In this document: positions 13,962 to 23,989 of the stretch, in pieces | Layout of the letters: the number at the start of each line of letters is the position of its first letter | Numbering within the stretch: the stretch's first letter is position 1 | NCBI GenBank assembly: GCA_963457665.1 | Contig: OY735218.1 | Coordinates: 43,933,635 to 43,997,634 of the forward strand | Length of the DNA stretch: 64,000 nucleotides | Origin: Thysanoteuthis rhombus | Lineage: Eukaryota > Mollusca > Cephalopoda > Oegopsida > Thysanoteuthidae | Reading direction: 5' to 3' | Position numbers and translations under genes: made by a program | Notes under the pieces: model-generated | Told to the model about the DNA's origin: nothing | The model's database searches: none | The model's input: only the letters and a program-made list of their open reading frames with translations

Positions 13962-14389
13962 GCTAATGCGCTCCTCTCTTGCCTCCTTGTCCTGGTTTTT
14001 TGATGTCTGATGTTGTGGATCCTCATCACTGTATTGATTCGTATATAGTGTGTTTCGGGGCCTTTCTTTTCTTCCTCTCTAAACCGTTCAGCGGCAACTC
14101 TGACTATGATGATGGTCATGGCTTGAAGCTTCCCATCAGCATGTCTTTTCGTATTTGCTCTCAGAATTTGATCGACATCGTAGTCAAATTGGTTTAATCG
14201 TGAGGTCATGTTAGCTGCCGGCCATTTGATTCGCCTCCTTTTAGATTTGATACCATGGGGGGGTGCAGTCTGCACCACTTGAAAATTCCAGGCCCTGTGG
14301 AACTGCCCTACAAAAATATGTTTGGTCTTTGAAGAATGAAAAATTGAATCCAATAATTGAATGGCGTCTTTTACATGACTCGAAGCCAC
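13949..14389 (-). pseudogene. Pre-RT N-terminal segment of LINE ORF2
   Basis: 146-codon open frame. Residues about 50-75 (RRRIKWPAANMTSRLNQFD) and the following DVDQIL ... QAMTTII-like stretch match the region N-terminal to the reverse transcriptase in this LINE family, followed by Arg/Glu-rich sequence. Contiguous, through frameshifts, with the reverse transcriptase downstream on the minus strand. Confidence 0.55.
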
Positions 14390-14549
14390 TCAACAGCTTT
14401 AATAGTAAATGTGTGATCAGTTTGGAATAAAAATTCCGAATTATAACTTTCAGATATAAATCAAATTTATTGAATAAGAGGAGATAAGTCTTGGCTAAAT
14501 GTCATCACAAAGAAAAGTTTAAACTAAAGGCTAAATAAACGAATAAATC

Positions 14550-14816
14550 TTATTGTGGGAAATAAATATGGGAAATATCGTGCTCCCAGTCAACCAACCT
14601 CATGCCTGGTATTACTTTTTGTGCGGCCGCTATCATGCCCCATACTTTGTAGTGGCGACCGCTCACATACTGGATGAAGGTGATCAGCATGGGAGCCTCC
14701 TTAAAATTTCTTGGGTCTTCGACCTCTTTTTCCTCCGCCTTTACTTGCTTCAGCAGAGTTCGTATGGATATTTTCAGGTGGCTCGGCAGATCCCTTTCGT
14801 AAGTAGTCCTGCCCAC
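14550..14816 (-). pseudogene. C-terminal part of LINE ORF1
   Basis: 88-codon open frame on the same strand, placed after the zinc-knuckle region and before ORF2. It has no domain that I recognise; position and strand are the only reasons to give it to ORF1. Confidence 0.4.
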
Positions 14817-14959
14817 CCAGCATATCCCCTCCCCTTCCTGAAATGGTAGAGGCTTATACTTTCGGTGCCAGTTACTACTTCCTTTCTGCGTCCGCGTTTC
14901 ATCACTTGGCTCCAGCCCTCCTCGTTCGCCGGACTCCCTGCGGCCGGAGAAGTCACCAC

Positions 14960-15490
14960 GTTAAGGCTAAGGCTGGGCTTGACTACTGCTGCTGCGGCTG
15001 CCTTCAGGGAGTTCTTGGGGCATACTCTGGCTATATGCCCCTGTTGTCGGCAACTTCAGCAGTGTGGTCTTCTGCTTTCCACCACCACTGTTAGCTGCCG
15101 ATTTCTCACCACCAGCACGTCCGGAATGCCGTCAAAATTCTCTTTGTTTATGGAGACCATCACCGTATAGTCTCCGGTGCGGACTCCATACCTCGCCATA
15201 CCTGGGGACACAAACTCGACGTCCCTGAACGCGCTGAAGAACGCCCCGATGTGTTCGCCTGAGATATCTAACGGGACGTTGAACACTGTTACCTTTGTTC
15301 TGCATCTCCCAAGATACTCGGATTGCAGCCTCGGCGTCTTAGTTTTGAGTTCCGCAGACGCTAGTCTCGCTGCCTCTTCTTTGGTTGGCAGCAAGACATC
15401 CCAAGTAGCAAAACTCCTCCGGCACATGTATTGTTTTGGAATCGCATTGCTCTTCAGCGCCTCCTCAAATATTTCCCTGGTTACGCTCAC
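14960..15490 (-). pseudogene. LINE ORF1: RRM-like domain and CCHC zinc knuckle
   Basis: The open frame 15490-15056 (144 codons) resembles the gag-like ORF1 protein of LINEs that carry zinc knuckles. It contains a fold with VTVFNVPLDISGEHIGAFF, similar to an RNA-binding beta-alpha-beta start. The frame reaches the first Cys of a CCHC knuckle and stops there at TGA (15053-15055). Read through, it continues C-x-x-C-x-x-x-G-H-x-x-x-x-C at about 15058-15017. The stop replaces one codon inside the knuckle, consistent with a TGG to TGA mutation. Role by family: binding element RNA. Confidence 0.6.
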
Positions 15491-15509
15491 CAGCCTTCGA
15501 CTGACTTTA

Positions 15510-16106
15510 TTAGAGGGACAGGGTTCTAGGCTGAAGAGCGTTCCACGTCTCTGGCACCGTTTTTAGTTCATTCCCCTCGATGAACTCTTGGTACCTTTCT
15601 TTAGCCACCCTGTAGTCCTTCGTTGAACTTGTAGGTTTGGGCGACCCCCATCGCAGGTTTTCTTTCGCTGCGTGTTCTATGACTTGCGCACTGGTCTCCA
15701 ATTCAGGGAGGGCGGGCCAGTCATCTATAGCGTTAGACAGTCTCCTGTCTGCGCTAGTTTTTCCTTTGGTGAACTGGTCCAAAGCATCAGGCTGGTCTAT
15801 GCTCTGGCATTGGTCCTCTTGGGGTCTGGTAATCTTGGTCGCCTTGGCTAGCTCTGGGGCAAGAGATCGGCTAATACCTGTGCTTTGGCTTAGACCAAGC
15901 TGGGGGTTGGTCACCTTAGCTGGCTCCGGGGTATTAAGACTGAAGCCCTGCAGTTGGCCACTCGGACAGCTGGCCAGCGCCACATCTTTGGGGTTGATCG
16001 TCTTGGCTGGCTCAGATGGACCGGAACGTTCAATGCCTGTTCTTCGGCCGAGACCAACGCAGGGGTTGGTCACCGTGGCTGGCTCCGGGGCATTGATATT
16101 GTCCAT
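15510..16106 (-). pseudogene. LINE ORF1 N-terminal part with internal repeats
   Basis: 198 codons from the first Met (16106), a likely start because it lies about 110 bases after the U2 fragment and no longer frame exists. The first 100 residues hold about three diverged 35-40-residue repeats built around EPAKVTNP, GLGRRTGI-like and S-rich text. The rest is acidic. It ends in a stop at 15510 and is one frame off the zinc-knuckle part, so a frameshift splits ORF1. Confidence 0.5.
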
Positions 16107-16218
16107 CTGCCTTCTGGTCTCCGCAACGTCAGTTGAAACACTCGACCTTCACTTCCAAATCTCCAGGGACTTCATGGACTTAGGAGACTGTAGCTGAGCG
16201 AAATGAATACAACGTTTT

Positions 16219-16281
16219 CCGTATCAGATGAAAGGCTGATAAGAACAGATACTACACTTTGATTTTAGCCAAGAGGCCGAT
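16219..16281 (-). pseudogene. U2 snRNA 5' fragment adjoining the LINE
   Basis: On the minus strand this matches U2 snRNA from the 5' stem-loop (TCGGCC..TTGGCTAA) through the branch-point core GTAGTA (16250-16255) and stem IIa (CTGTTCTTATCAG) to about U2 nucleotide 69 (ATCTGATACG), where U2 similarity stops. The first 6-8 nucleotides of U2 are missing and the Sm site and 3' half are absent, so it is a fragment. LINE ORF1 starts about 110 bp further on. Confidence 0.85.
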
Positions 16282-17030
16282 CTATTTATTCGCATCCCCA
16301 CGACTAGGAATTTGACACAAGGTCGAGATTAAGCTGGGGTCCCACACGTCCGAAAACGTGCAGGTAGAGTTTGCTTCCCGACTCCATGCGCATGATTTAG
16401 CACGAAATCGGGTCATGCTGGTCTTTGGTCTCAAGGTTCCCTAACTTCTCAGCGTGCTATTGCATGGAGTCATTAGGGCATGCTTGAAATGGTTGCCGGA
16501 CGAATCCTGCCTTTGCTCTCAGGACAAGCCTGAGCATGCTGGTCTTTGGTTCCGGGATGGGGACAATCCTGGACCGTGATCGACTTCTCAGCCCGAAGGC
16601 CGACAGAGGGCCGATCGTCTTCTCCACCCAAAAGCGGAGAAGAACAGATACTACACTTTGATTTTAGCCAAGAGGCCGATCTATTTATTCGCATCCCCAC
16701 GACTAGGAATTTGACATGAGGTCGAGATTAAGGTGGGGTCCCACACGTTCGGAAACGTGCAGGCAGTGTGAGCTTCCCAACTCCATGCACATGATTTAGC
16801 ACGAAATCGGATCAAGCTGGACTTTGTTTTCAAGGCTCCCTAACTTCTCGGCGTGCTATTGCATGGAGTCATTAGGGCATGCTTGAAATGGTTGCCGGAC
16901 GAATCCTGCCTTTGCTCTCAGGACATGCTGATCATTGGTTCCGGGATGGGGACAATCCTGGACCGTGATCGACTTCTCAGCCCGAAGGCCGATAAAGGGC
17001 CGATCGTCTTCTCTGCCCGAAGGAGACATT
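16242..17030 (-). repeat. Two tandem 399-bp units containing U2 sequence
   Basis: The segments 16242-16640 and 16641-17030 are direct repeats at a 399-bp period, near 90 percent identical by eye. Shared landmarks include agaacagatactacac at each start and gggatggggacaatcctgga near each end. Read on the minus strand, each unit ends in a U2 fragment. A third U2 block is absent at the far end (17030), where the sequence changes to AT-rich text. Confidence 0.85.
16641..16680 (-). pseudogene. Second U2 snRNA 5' fragment
   Basis: Same U2 segment as at 16219-16281, with GTAGTA at 16649-16654, but U2 similarity ends after CTGTTCTT where the next 399-bp unit begins. Confidence 0.8.
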
Positions 17031-17329
17031 AATAATACTACTACTGATGCTAAGAGGGGAGCGCAGTCAATATACTCCCGTCGGTTAAATAAAGGGTTCG
17101 GTCCGAATAATAGTAGAAATAATGATAATACCTCATCTCAAAAATTCAGAGATACACTGATATTTTTTGTTATGGCTAATATATATAGGATCCAAGTTCA
17201 ATTCCCGTCAGAAGCTATTTCTGTATTTCCTCCTGCTTACTCACGGTGATATTTGACCAAGAAAGTTGTGATAAAAATCAACGGAAAGGTGAAGAAAAGA
17301 CTCGGTAAAACTAGAGTAATTAGAGGAAG
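17031..17329. other. Unassigned sequence, no gene seen
   Basis: Short stretch with triplet-rich text (taataatactactac) but no clear repeat or gene. Confidence 0.5.
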
Positions 17330-17480
17330 AGCAAGTGGTCTCTCTTTGTGTAAATACTTGTAAAATATTGCGATGTGGAAATATTCTGCAAGAATCATTT
17401 TCAATAAAAATCGTAAATGGCCATTTTTGACTTTTTCAATACAAGAATGTGGACCTTATAAATTATACTATAACATCATT
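17330..17480 (+). repeat. Dispersed repeat, copy 1 (inverse of 31.1 kb)
   Basis: About 130 bp (core: ttcaataaaaatcgtaaatg, then gccattttt) recur in reverse orientation at 31060-31270. Includes the shared block gaaatattctgc..ag. Family unknown. Confidence 0.6.
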
Positions 17481-18001
17481 AATAGCTTCTTATTCATATA
17501 CTTTTGTTTCAAAATACATAATACAATTTTTATTTTATTCTGTGATTAGAAAAATCAAAGAAAAGAAGGAAACCTAAAAAAATTACTTTGGGTTTTGGTA
17601 TTTTCATTATTCCTAAAAATGATAAAATAAACGACTGACAGATGTTTTGAATAATTATTTTGTTTGTAGTGGGAGCTGACAGTTTAAAACCGAAAATGCT
17701 GATGTTATTCATATCGATGTCTTTGCAGAAAACATCATAACTCTGGTTGTAAATAACACTGCAATTTGGGGAGGGGGCAGAGTATAGTGTAATCTTCCTA
17801 ATAGATAATATAACACACAGAAAATACATGTTTTAATACAGCACGAAGTGTTTTGTTTCTTGTTTTGTTATTTTTTAGATGGGGCTACCGATTTTTGTTT
17901 GTGTCTACAGAATAAATGTTTAGAGCACTTTTTTCATCAGTCCAATCATTTGTCTGACTCTACCTCTCTATTACACTTTGAATTTCTCTTGTTGCTTTTA
18001 A

Positions 18002-18002
<1 letters not shown>
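17481..18002. other. AT-rich stretch, no gene seen
   Basis: Open frames on both strands lack domains. No repeat assigned. Confidence 0.5.

Positions 18003-18075
<73 letters not shown>
18003..18075. repeat. (TC)n microsatellite
   Basis: About 73 bases of uninterrupted TC dinucleotides. Confidence 0.97.
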
Positions 18076-18078
<3 letters not shown>

Positions 18079-18261
18079 ATTTATATTGTTTTGGGCTTTT
18101 CTCTTTCACTCAGTTGATCTCTGTTTACCTTTCTGCCTCCATCTCATTATGTTTTCTTGGATTATATTTTTCGCTATTAATCTATTTATCACTTACTATT
18201 TCTTCTTGAATTGCATTTTCTATATTTCTCTCACCCCTATCCACTCATTGATTTATTTATT

Positions 18262-18862
18262 TGCGTTGGTCATTGGACGTATACCTTTCCCATGATTCGC
18301 AAGACCTCTCTATCATGGGTGTCGTGGATCCAGTACTTCCCAAACTTGTAGAGTTCGTCAAGCCATCTTGATTTCTGCCAGTTTACATATGATCCCCGAG
18401 AATCCATGTTGTAGCTTCTGATGTCCAGCACTTATCTGATATTCTTGCAACATGACCAGCTCATTGCCATTTAAGTTTTCGAAAGGTTTCTATATCCCTG
18501 ACTCTTGTTCCTTCTCTAATATACTGTTCTATTTTGTCTCCATGTGATACATGTATAATTCCCTCCAGAGCATGTTGCATAGGTCTAAGTATGAGAGTCA
18601 ATATTTTGGTTAGGTTCATAGGTGACTATCGGTAGAATGCATTGTTGTAAACTCTTCTATTTAGGACAAATGGAATTTTTCGGTCTCCAAGGTTCAGCTT
18701 GCTTCGCTTGATTTCTTCTTTTGAGGTTTCCATGGAAATTCGTTGTCCCAGGTAGATGTAGTGGTCTACTTTCTTCAGCCCGACGTTTTCGATGTTGATT
18801 GTTGTGTCTAGCATTATATGGAGATCATGAAGGTTCTCAGCAAAAAATGATCTCGTTAACAA
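18262..18862 (-). mobile_element. RTE-type LINE copy 2 (3' fragment)
   Basis: On the minus strand, FFAENLHDLHIMLD, VDHYIYLGQRISM and SKEEIKRS reproduce the region just after the FADD motif of the RTE copy at 5.6-6.8 kb. The C-terminal tail then continues in broken frames to about 18262. An internal deletion joins the FAENL block to the YLGQ block, and the FADD itself is absent, so this copy is 5' truncated. Confidence 0.75.
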
Positions 18863-20999
18863 ATCAGTTCATCATTTTCTATTGTTCCTTTGTTCGTTGT
18901 TGCAAGATCAACGAGATCTTCTCTTTCCTTCCATATTTTGTACTCGATGCAACTTTTATTACCTTGTCCAAACTGGGCACGGAAGAATGTTTGGTATCTT
19001 GAGGTATGTATTTCAAATCCTTGTAGAAGTTGTTTATCTCATCCTTGGTTGAGTTTGTAGTGGAAATGTAGACTTAAATGATGTTCAGTTTGTACCTCTT
19101 TCAGCTATTCGGTGACACTGGCTGCGCAATCTAAGATAGCATGTTGACATCGTTGTGGTGTCAAGGTATAGTCATGTTTTCTTGGTGACGTCCTTGGAGT
19201 TAGGTTTCAGTCGCAGCCCTTGGATCATTTCACCCCAAAGCAAGTGATGTAGCTGGACCTTTTGAAATTGGTCATCCAACAGGAACGATCAGGATATCTT
19301 TAATAGTACAAACCATGGAGAGTATACCCGGCCGTGATGGGATCGGTTGAATAGAGTTATAACCATCGTTTGATAAAAAGATAGATTTTAATACAAATGG
19401 ACTTTATGTGTCATATGCCAAGAAAGAAAGAAATATTACAAATTTGAAAATAAATTGTTTGATTTTGAATAGAGAGCATCTCAACATCCCAAAAATAATA
19501 ATTTATAGGGAAATTCAGGAGATCCAGTCTCCGCCCTGCTTGTACAAAGGACGATTAGTTTGTTTGATTATCTAGATGAAGAAATTTTTTTCGGTGAAAT
19601 TCTCTGATTAGTTATTTTACTTTACACTTCTGTCATTCCTATTCCTAAAAAGCTATGATTCAGTTGTAAGTGAAAAATACCAGATTACATATTACTTTCC
19701 AATTTGGTTTTACCATATTATTTTCTAATGTGATTTTACAAGAATTTGCAAAAAACGCTCTGTAATCAACAGTTATCTCCTTTGACAAGTCGGTCATTAT
19801 ACACAGGTTTGAGCGTGAACTCATACTATTATTATTTAGTTGCAAATCATGCGTTTTTTTTTCATACATATTAGGCAAACCTTAATTCAATACCTTTAGC
19901 AAAGTTTTGGCAACTTAGAGTTAAAAAAACATGAACTAAGGCAAACTTTCATTATTATTATTCTATTACAAATCATATTTTTTGCATTCTTTAGGAGTTA
20001 CTTAATTCAATGCCTCTGGCAACAACGCATGCCTTTGGCTACTTGGAGGTCACAAACAGATAAGCAGAATCAAACTTTTATATAGATACGTTATTCATGA
20101 TTTATTTGATTTATACACACATGCACAAATTTTTATATGTATTTATATGCTAGTACGTAGAACAACCGTAAGAAGAAAGAAACTTGTCAACTTTGGGATG
20201 TAACAGAATTATCGAAGGAAAACAAAAATGGATCCAGATTCTTTCTCGTTGTAGATTCTTAGAAAACCCATAATATTCTGTGTATGTGTCCGTGGTTATA
20301 CGTATGTGTAGTTGCACGTGCGCCTAAAAAGGTACTCTTCCCTCAAATATAGCGGATTTAGAAACAAGAGTGCGTGTGTCCGCGTGGGTGTTTTACCTGT
20401 GCGCGCGGGCGTGCATGTGAAGTGAGTTTTGGAGCATCCCGTGAGCTTACTAGACCAATGGATTAAACATCTCTCTAAGATAATAGACATGACAGTGCGA
20501 ACACAGATACACACGCGCCCGCGCGCACACACATACACAGATATATAGATGGATGTACAAGTGTATTTGGGCGAGGTAAATCTCTACAATGCGAAAGTCT
20601 CTAATTTAGGTACCTGTTTGTCATCACAGCCAAACGGATCAAACATGGGCCTTTTTTTATTTAAATTTAATCGCTATTTTTTTTTGTAAATTGAAGAGTT
20701 TTTTTTATATTGGCCATGCTGGAGTTGGGACGTAAGAAGCGTTCGTAAGTATTACAACATACTTATGTTTTTGAAAAAAGTTGTGTGATTGCAAGTGAGA
20801 ATATGAGAGAGAAAAGGCTATGTGAGAGACAAAGAAAGGTGGAGAGAGAATATTCATATGGGATTTCCCCCTTATTCTCTTATAGCGTAAATCTTCCTAT
20901 CTTTTTTTTTTCTGTAAACATAAAAACGCTATTGTCAGCTTTCGCAAACGTGATGTGTTTTTGAAAAAAGAAGTTGTATAGGAGAGAGTGAGAATATAT
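18863..20999. other. Unassigned sequence, no gene seen
   Basis: Two related stretches, around 19860-19925 and 19970-20050 (both with ttaattcaatRcctYtRGCAA), suggest a short local duplication. A CG-rich alternating purine-pyrimidine run lies at 20380-20530. No coding similarity. Confidence 0.45.
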
Positions 21000-21062
21000 A
21001 TATGTATTGACAGAGAGAGACAGACAGACAGACAGAGACAGAGAGAGAGACAGAGAGAGAAC
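21000..21062. repeat. Degenerate (GACAGA/GA)n simple repeat
   Basis: Purine-rich run of GAGA and GACAGACA units. Confidence 0.8.
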
Positions 21063-21119
21063 ATTTTGTATGTGCGGTGGATAAAAAGTAACCCTGCAAA
21101 AAGTCAAAAGTGAGAAAAC

Positions 21120-21480
21120 CATGTTTCCCTTATTGGTGGGGGTCTTTTTTATTTCAGGGGAGGTGCTTCGTTTCGGTATCAAAATTGGCGGATTCCTTTC
21201 AGAGATGAACAGAGGTGGAGCTTTGTTTTAACTTTTTGAGGTCAAAATCAGGAAGGTGACTTTTTCGCTTCCATGGGTCGAAATCAGGATGGGGCAGATT
21301 TTTTTTTCCTTTTACGGGTCAAAATCTAGGAAAGTTTTCCCTCAGAAGGGTCAAAGTTTTTCTCTTCTTAGGGGTCAGAATTGGGGGAGGTTTTTTTCTC
21401 TCTTTAGGGGACCAAATGTGGATTGGGGGTATTTTTTCCTTTTAGAGGTGGAAGTCGGCAGTGAATTTTGTTTTTCCTTT
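21120..21480. repeat. Degenerate minisatellite, T-tract plus GGGGTCAAAAT
   Basis: At least seven blocks of roughly 35-45 bp consist of a T-rich run (ttttttcctttta) followed by GGGGTCAAAAT or GGGTCGAAAT and then a purine-rich stretch. Same motif family as 8070-8265. Confidence 0.65.
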
Positions 21481-21565
21481 TTATGAAATCTCAATATCTT
21501 TGTTTTTATACATAGAATAATTTTTTCACTGGACAACGCTGGGTATCCCTGCTAAATATAAGTAC

Positions 21566-21571
21566 GCGCAC

Positions 21572-21602
<31 letters not shown>

Positions 21603-21603
21603 A

Positions 21604-21657
<54 letters not shown>

Positions 21658-21668
21658 GTATATATTTA
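21566..21668. repeat. (CA)n(TA)n microsatellite
   Basis: CA repeats followed by interrupted TA repeats. Confidence 0.95.
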
Positions 21669-21734
21669 TAAAAACTAGCTGACCAACCTGTTAACGCTGG
21701 GTTGAGTATTTGAAGAATTAAAAAAGACACAACT

Positions 21735-21860
21735 CACGTTTACGTTGCCAATACGAAATGATACATTCATCGTGTGATAACGGAAATCATTCCAGAAATA
21801 GTTTCAATATGATATGACGCAATCTATAATCATTCTATCGGATCATAAATTCATTTCTTA
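21735..21860 (+). repeat. Dispersed repeat shared with the 23.3-kb SINE body
   Basis: gatacattcatcgtgtgata and the next ~70 bp (..atcattc..agtttcaatat..) recur in the same orientation at 23328-23400, downstream of a tRNA-like head. So this is probably a SINE body without its head. Confidence 0.5.
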
Positions 21861-21866
21861 ATAACA

Positions 21867-21876
21867 TGTGTGTGTG

Positions 21877-21916
<40 letters not shown>
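21867..21916. repeat. (TG)n microsatellite
   Basis: About 48 bases of TG with one interruption. Confidence 0.95.
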
Positions 21917-21918
<2 letters not shown>

Positions 21919-22952
21919 ATCACTCCGTATGACTACATAAAATTATGAAGACACACATACACATTTATATAGTGAATATTTGTACATATCCAGCTTTTTC
22001 CCTCTTTTTGTGGAGGTGTAGCTTTTATAACTATGTACGCTCTTCACTTTAGATCCACACCTACAATCAGAATTATAAACAGCACTTCGCAAGTCATGAA
22101 AATTCATAAATGTATGACGTAATTTAATGTGACAAAGAGTGATCATGTCACTAGCGCAGGAAATTCTCACGTGTTCTTCTACTAAGAGTGATTTCAGGAA
22201 CAGATCATCTGGACATTCTGTTTTAGTGGGATAGGAAGTAGAGAACGAACGGACGGAATGGATGTTGGCTGAAATCCATTACATCGCTTGGAACAGCTCA
22301 AAAAATGGCCAAAGGAGAGACGACAGTAGTCGCTGAATAATGGTTGTGGTCAATAGCAGTAACAGTCATTTTGTGTACACAAACTCTTCACACAAACACA
22401 TTTACTTTGATAAATCATAGTTCATTTACACTTATCCAGATTATCCATCAAACTCATCAGAGCGATCAATATATTTAAGACTAGCATTCCAAGGAAAATA
22501 TGAATCACCGCCAGCCGCACATGCTGTTTTTGTTTTTTGTTTTTTGGTGATGGTAAAATCAAGTTTCCACCAAAATGATAAGCATGGTTTGAATCATTGA
22601 TTTGAGATATGAAAAGAAGCCAGTCTGGTTAGTCACAAGATGAAATGATCAATTGAATTGGAAAAAGGGTTGATCAATGAATAAGTTACTTAACTTGTAT
22701 TTTGGGGCTGGGGTCAGTACAAATCTCTAAAAAATATGCCTGAATGCTGCTATGCACAACCCACGGCCCCTATTGGCATAGATTTTCATTATAAATTTAC
22801 CCCTTCCCCAATAAAGGTCAAGTCAAGGGGGGTGAGTTCTCAAAAAACAAAAAACAAAAGCATCTTTCCTATTCATTGGAGGGGGTATGTGTACAAAGTT
22901 TCAAGTTTCTACTGTGAAGGGTTAGGGTTAGGGTTGGATCAAATCCGGATAG

Positions 22953-22956
<4 letters not shown>
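21917..22956. other. Unassigned sequence, no gene seen
   Basis: No recognisable coding region. Two and a half telomere-like TTAGGG units occur at 22920-22936; too short to mean a telomere. Confidence 0.5.

Positions 22957-23036
<80 letters not shown>
22957..23036. repeat. (TA)n microsatellite
   Basis: About 80 bases of TA repeat. Confidence 0.97.
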
Positions 23037-23040
<4 letters not shown>

Positions 23041-23194
23041 TATAAATATATAAAACAGATGAATAACCTAAACCCTGCAATATATACATATTTCTTAATG
23101 AAATGATTGTCACGTTGAATAAAAACAAATATAGAAAATATAAACCAAAATGAGATTTTGGAGCTGAAACCATTATTTAGGCTTTTGTATAACA

Positions 23195-23420
23195 GGCGGT
23201 TGCTTAGCTTAGTAATAAGAGCAGCGCTACATTGAAACTGCTACCATATTGTTCGTAGGTTCGAGTCCTGCAGCAGTCCCATTTTCTTTAATTGTTTATT
23301 CTATTTATGTTGTCTAGGCCAAGGGATACATTCATCGTATAATAAGGAGAGATCATTTCAAATGAGAGTTTCAAAATAATCACTTCTTGATAAAATATAT
23401 ATAATGAAATAAGTAACCAT
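23195..23420 (+). mobile_element. tRNA-derived SINE
   Basis: Positions 23195-23280 form a tRNA-like head. An A-box-like TAGCTTAGTAATAAGAGC (23204-23221) and a B box GGTTCGAGTCC (23258-23268) make an internal RNA polymerase III promoter. The 5' and 3' ends do not pair as a proper acceptor stem, so it is not a functional tRNA. The downstream part (23328-23400) also occurs at 21735-21860, as expected for a SINE body. Confidence 0.6.
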
Positions 23421-23576
23421 CAGCTTTTGGTGATCATAATTTTGTAAAAAAATCATTCGTACGATTAATGAAATCAGACTTTTAAGAATCTGTCAGAGCA
23501 AATATTATTTAATCCGGCATTGAAATTAACCGAGAAGCAAATCGAATATCTGGGTACGTAATTGTATAAGAAAATT

Positions 23577-23660
23577 GGCGTCGCGCAAGACTCGAACCTG
23601 CATCTACCAGGAAGCAGTCTTAATGAGACACTTCTCTACCAGCTATCTAACAGAGCCTTC
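23577..23660 (-). mobile_element. tRNA-like sequence, probable SINE head
   Basis: On the minus strand, a tRNA-like 82-nt sequence has a D-arm-like TTAGATAGCTGGTAGAGAAG and a B box GGTTCGAGTCTTG. The acceptor strands (GGCTCTG and CGACGCC) do not pair well, so it is more likely a pseudo-tRNA or SINE head than a working gene. Confidence 0.5.
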
Positions 23661-23989
23661 AGTAAGCAGGAGTTCGGAATAGCACACTTAAATCACTCTG
23701 CAGTCGTAGTTATACATATGTGTGTGTTTCCATTTTGCCGACAATATGTACATATCATCAGATTGGACAGTTTATGTCGGACAGAATGTGATAACTGTAA
23801 AGACAATTTTCGTGCGTTTCCAAAGTTTTTGTCTGAACAATCTGTAGACCTCGTTGAGAACATAGCCAAAAGTGTATTCACATCTACCGAACATGAAACC
23901 TTGAACTGAAATTCAACACCAACAGCCCCAAAACATTATTAACATAGTAACTAAGATCCAAAGACACAGACTTCCACGAAGGCTTTATA

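Larger units (their letters stand above)
12345..16218 (-). mobile_element. Restriction-endonuclease-type LINE next to U2 sequence
   Basis: A long, decayed non-LTR retrotransposon on the minus strand. From 5' to 3' it holds a gag-like ORF1 with a CCHC knuckle (16106-14550), a pre-RT region (14389-13949), a reverse transcriptase with FIDD (about 13960-13060) and a C-terminal restriction-like endonuclease (12838-12617). Its 5' end lies directly after a U2 snRNA 5' fragment in the same orientation. The C-terminal PD-(D/E)XK nuclease places it among the R2/NeSL/Utopia-like LINEs. Utopia is the lineage known to insert into U2 genes, which the U2 flank supports. Reading frames are broken at many points. 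Membership in Utopia is inference. Confidence 0.75.

Noticed and set aside
15637..16197. 186-codon plus-strand frame
   Set aside because: Antisense shadow of LINE ORF1, which has the recognisable family order and zinc knuckle on the minus strand.
16420..16460. Homology of the 399-bp unit to the 4.3-4.7 kb duplication (ctggtctttggtctcaagg)
   Set aside because: Only about 20 bases plus gaaatggttgc agree; too little to claim relationship.
16219..16680. Functional U2 snRNA genes
   Set aside because: Both copies lack the 5' terminal bases, the Sm site and the 3' stem-loops.
22920..22936. Telomeric repeat TTAGGG
   Set aside because: Only about two and a half units.
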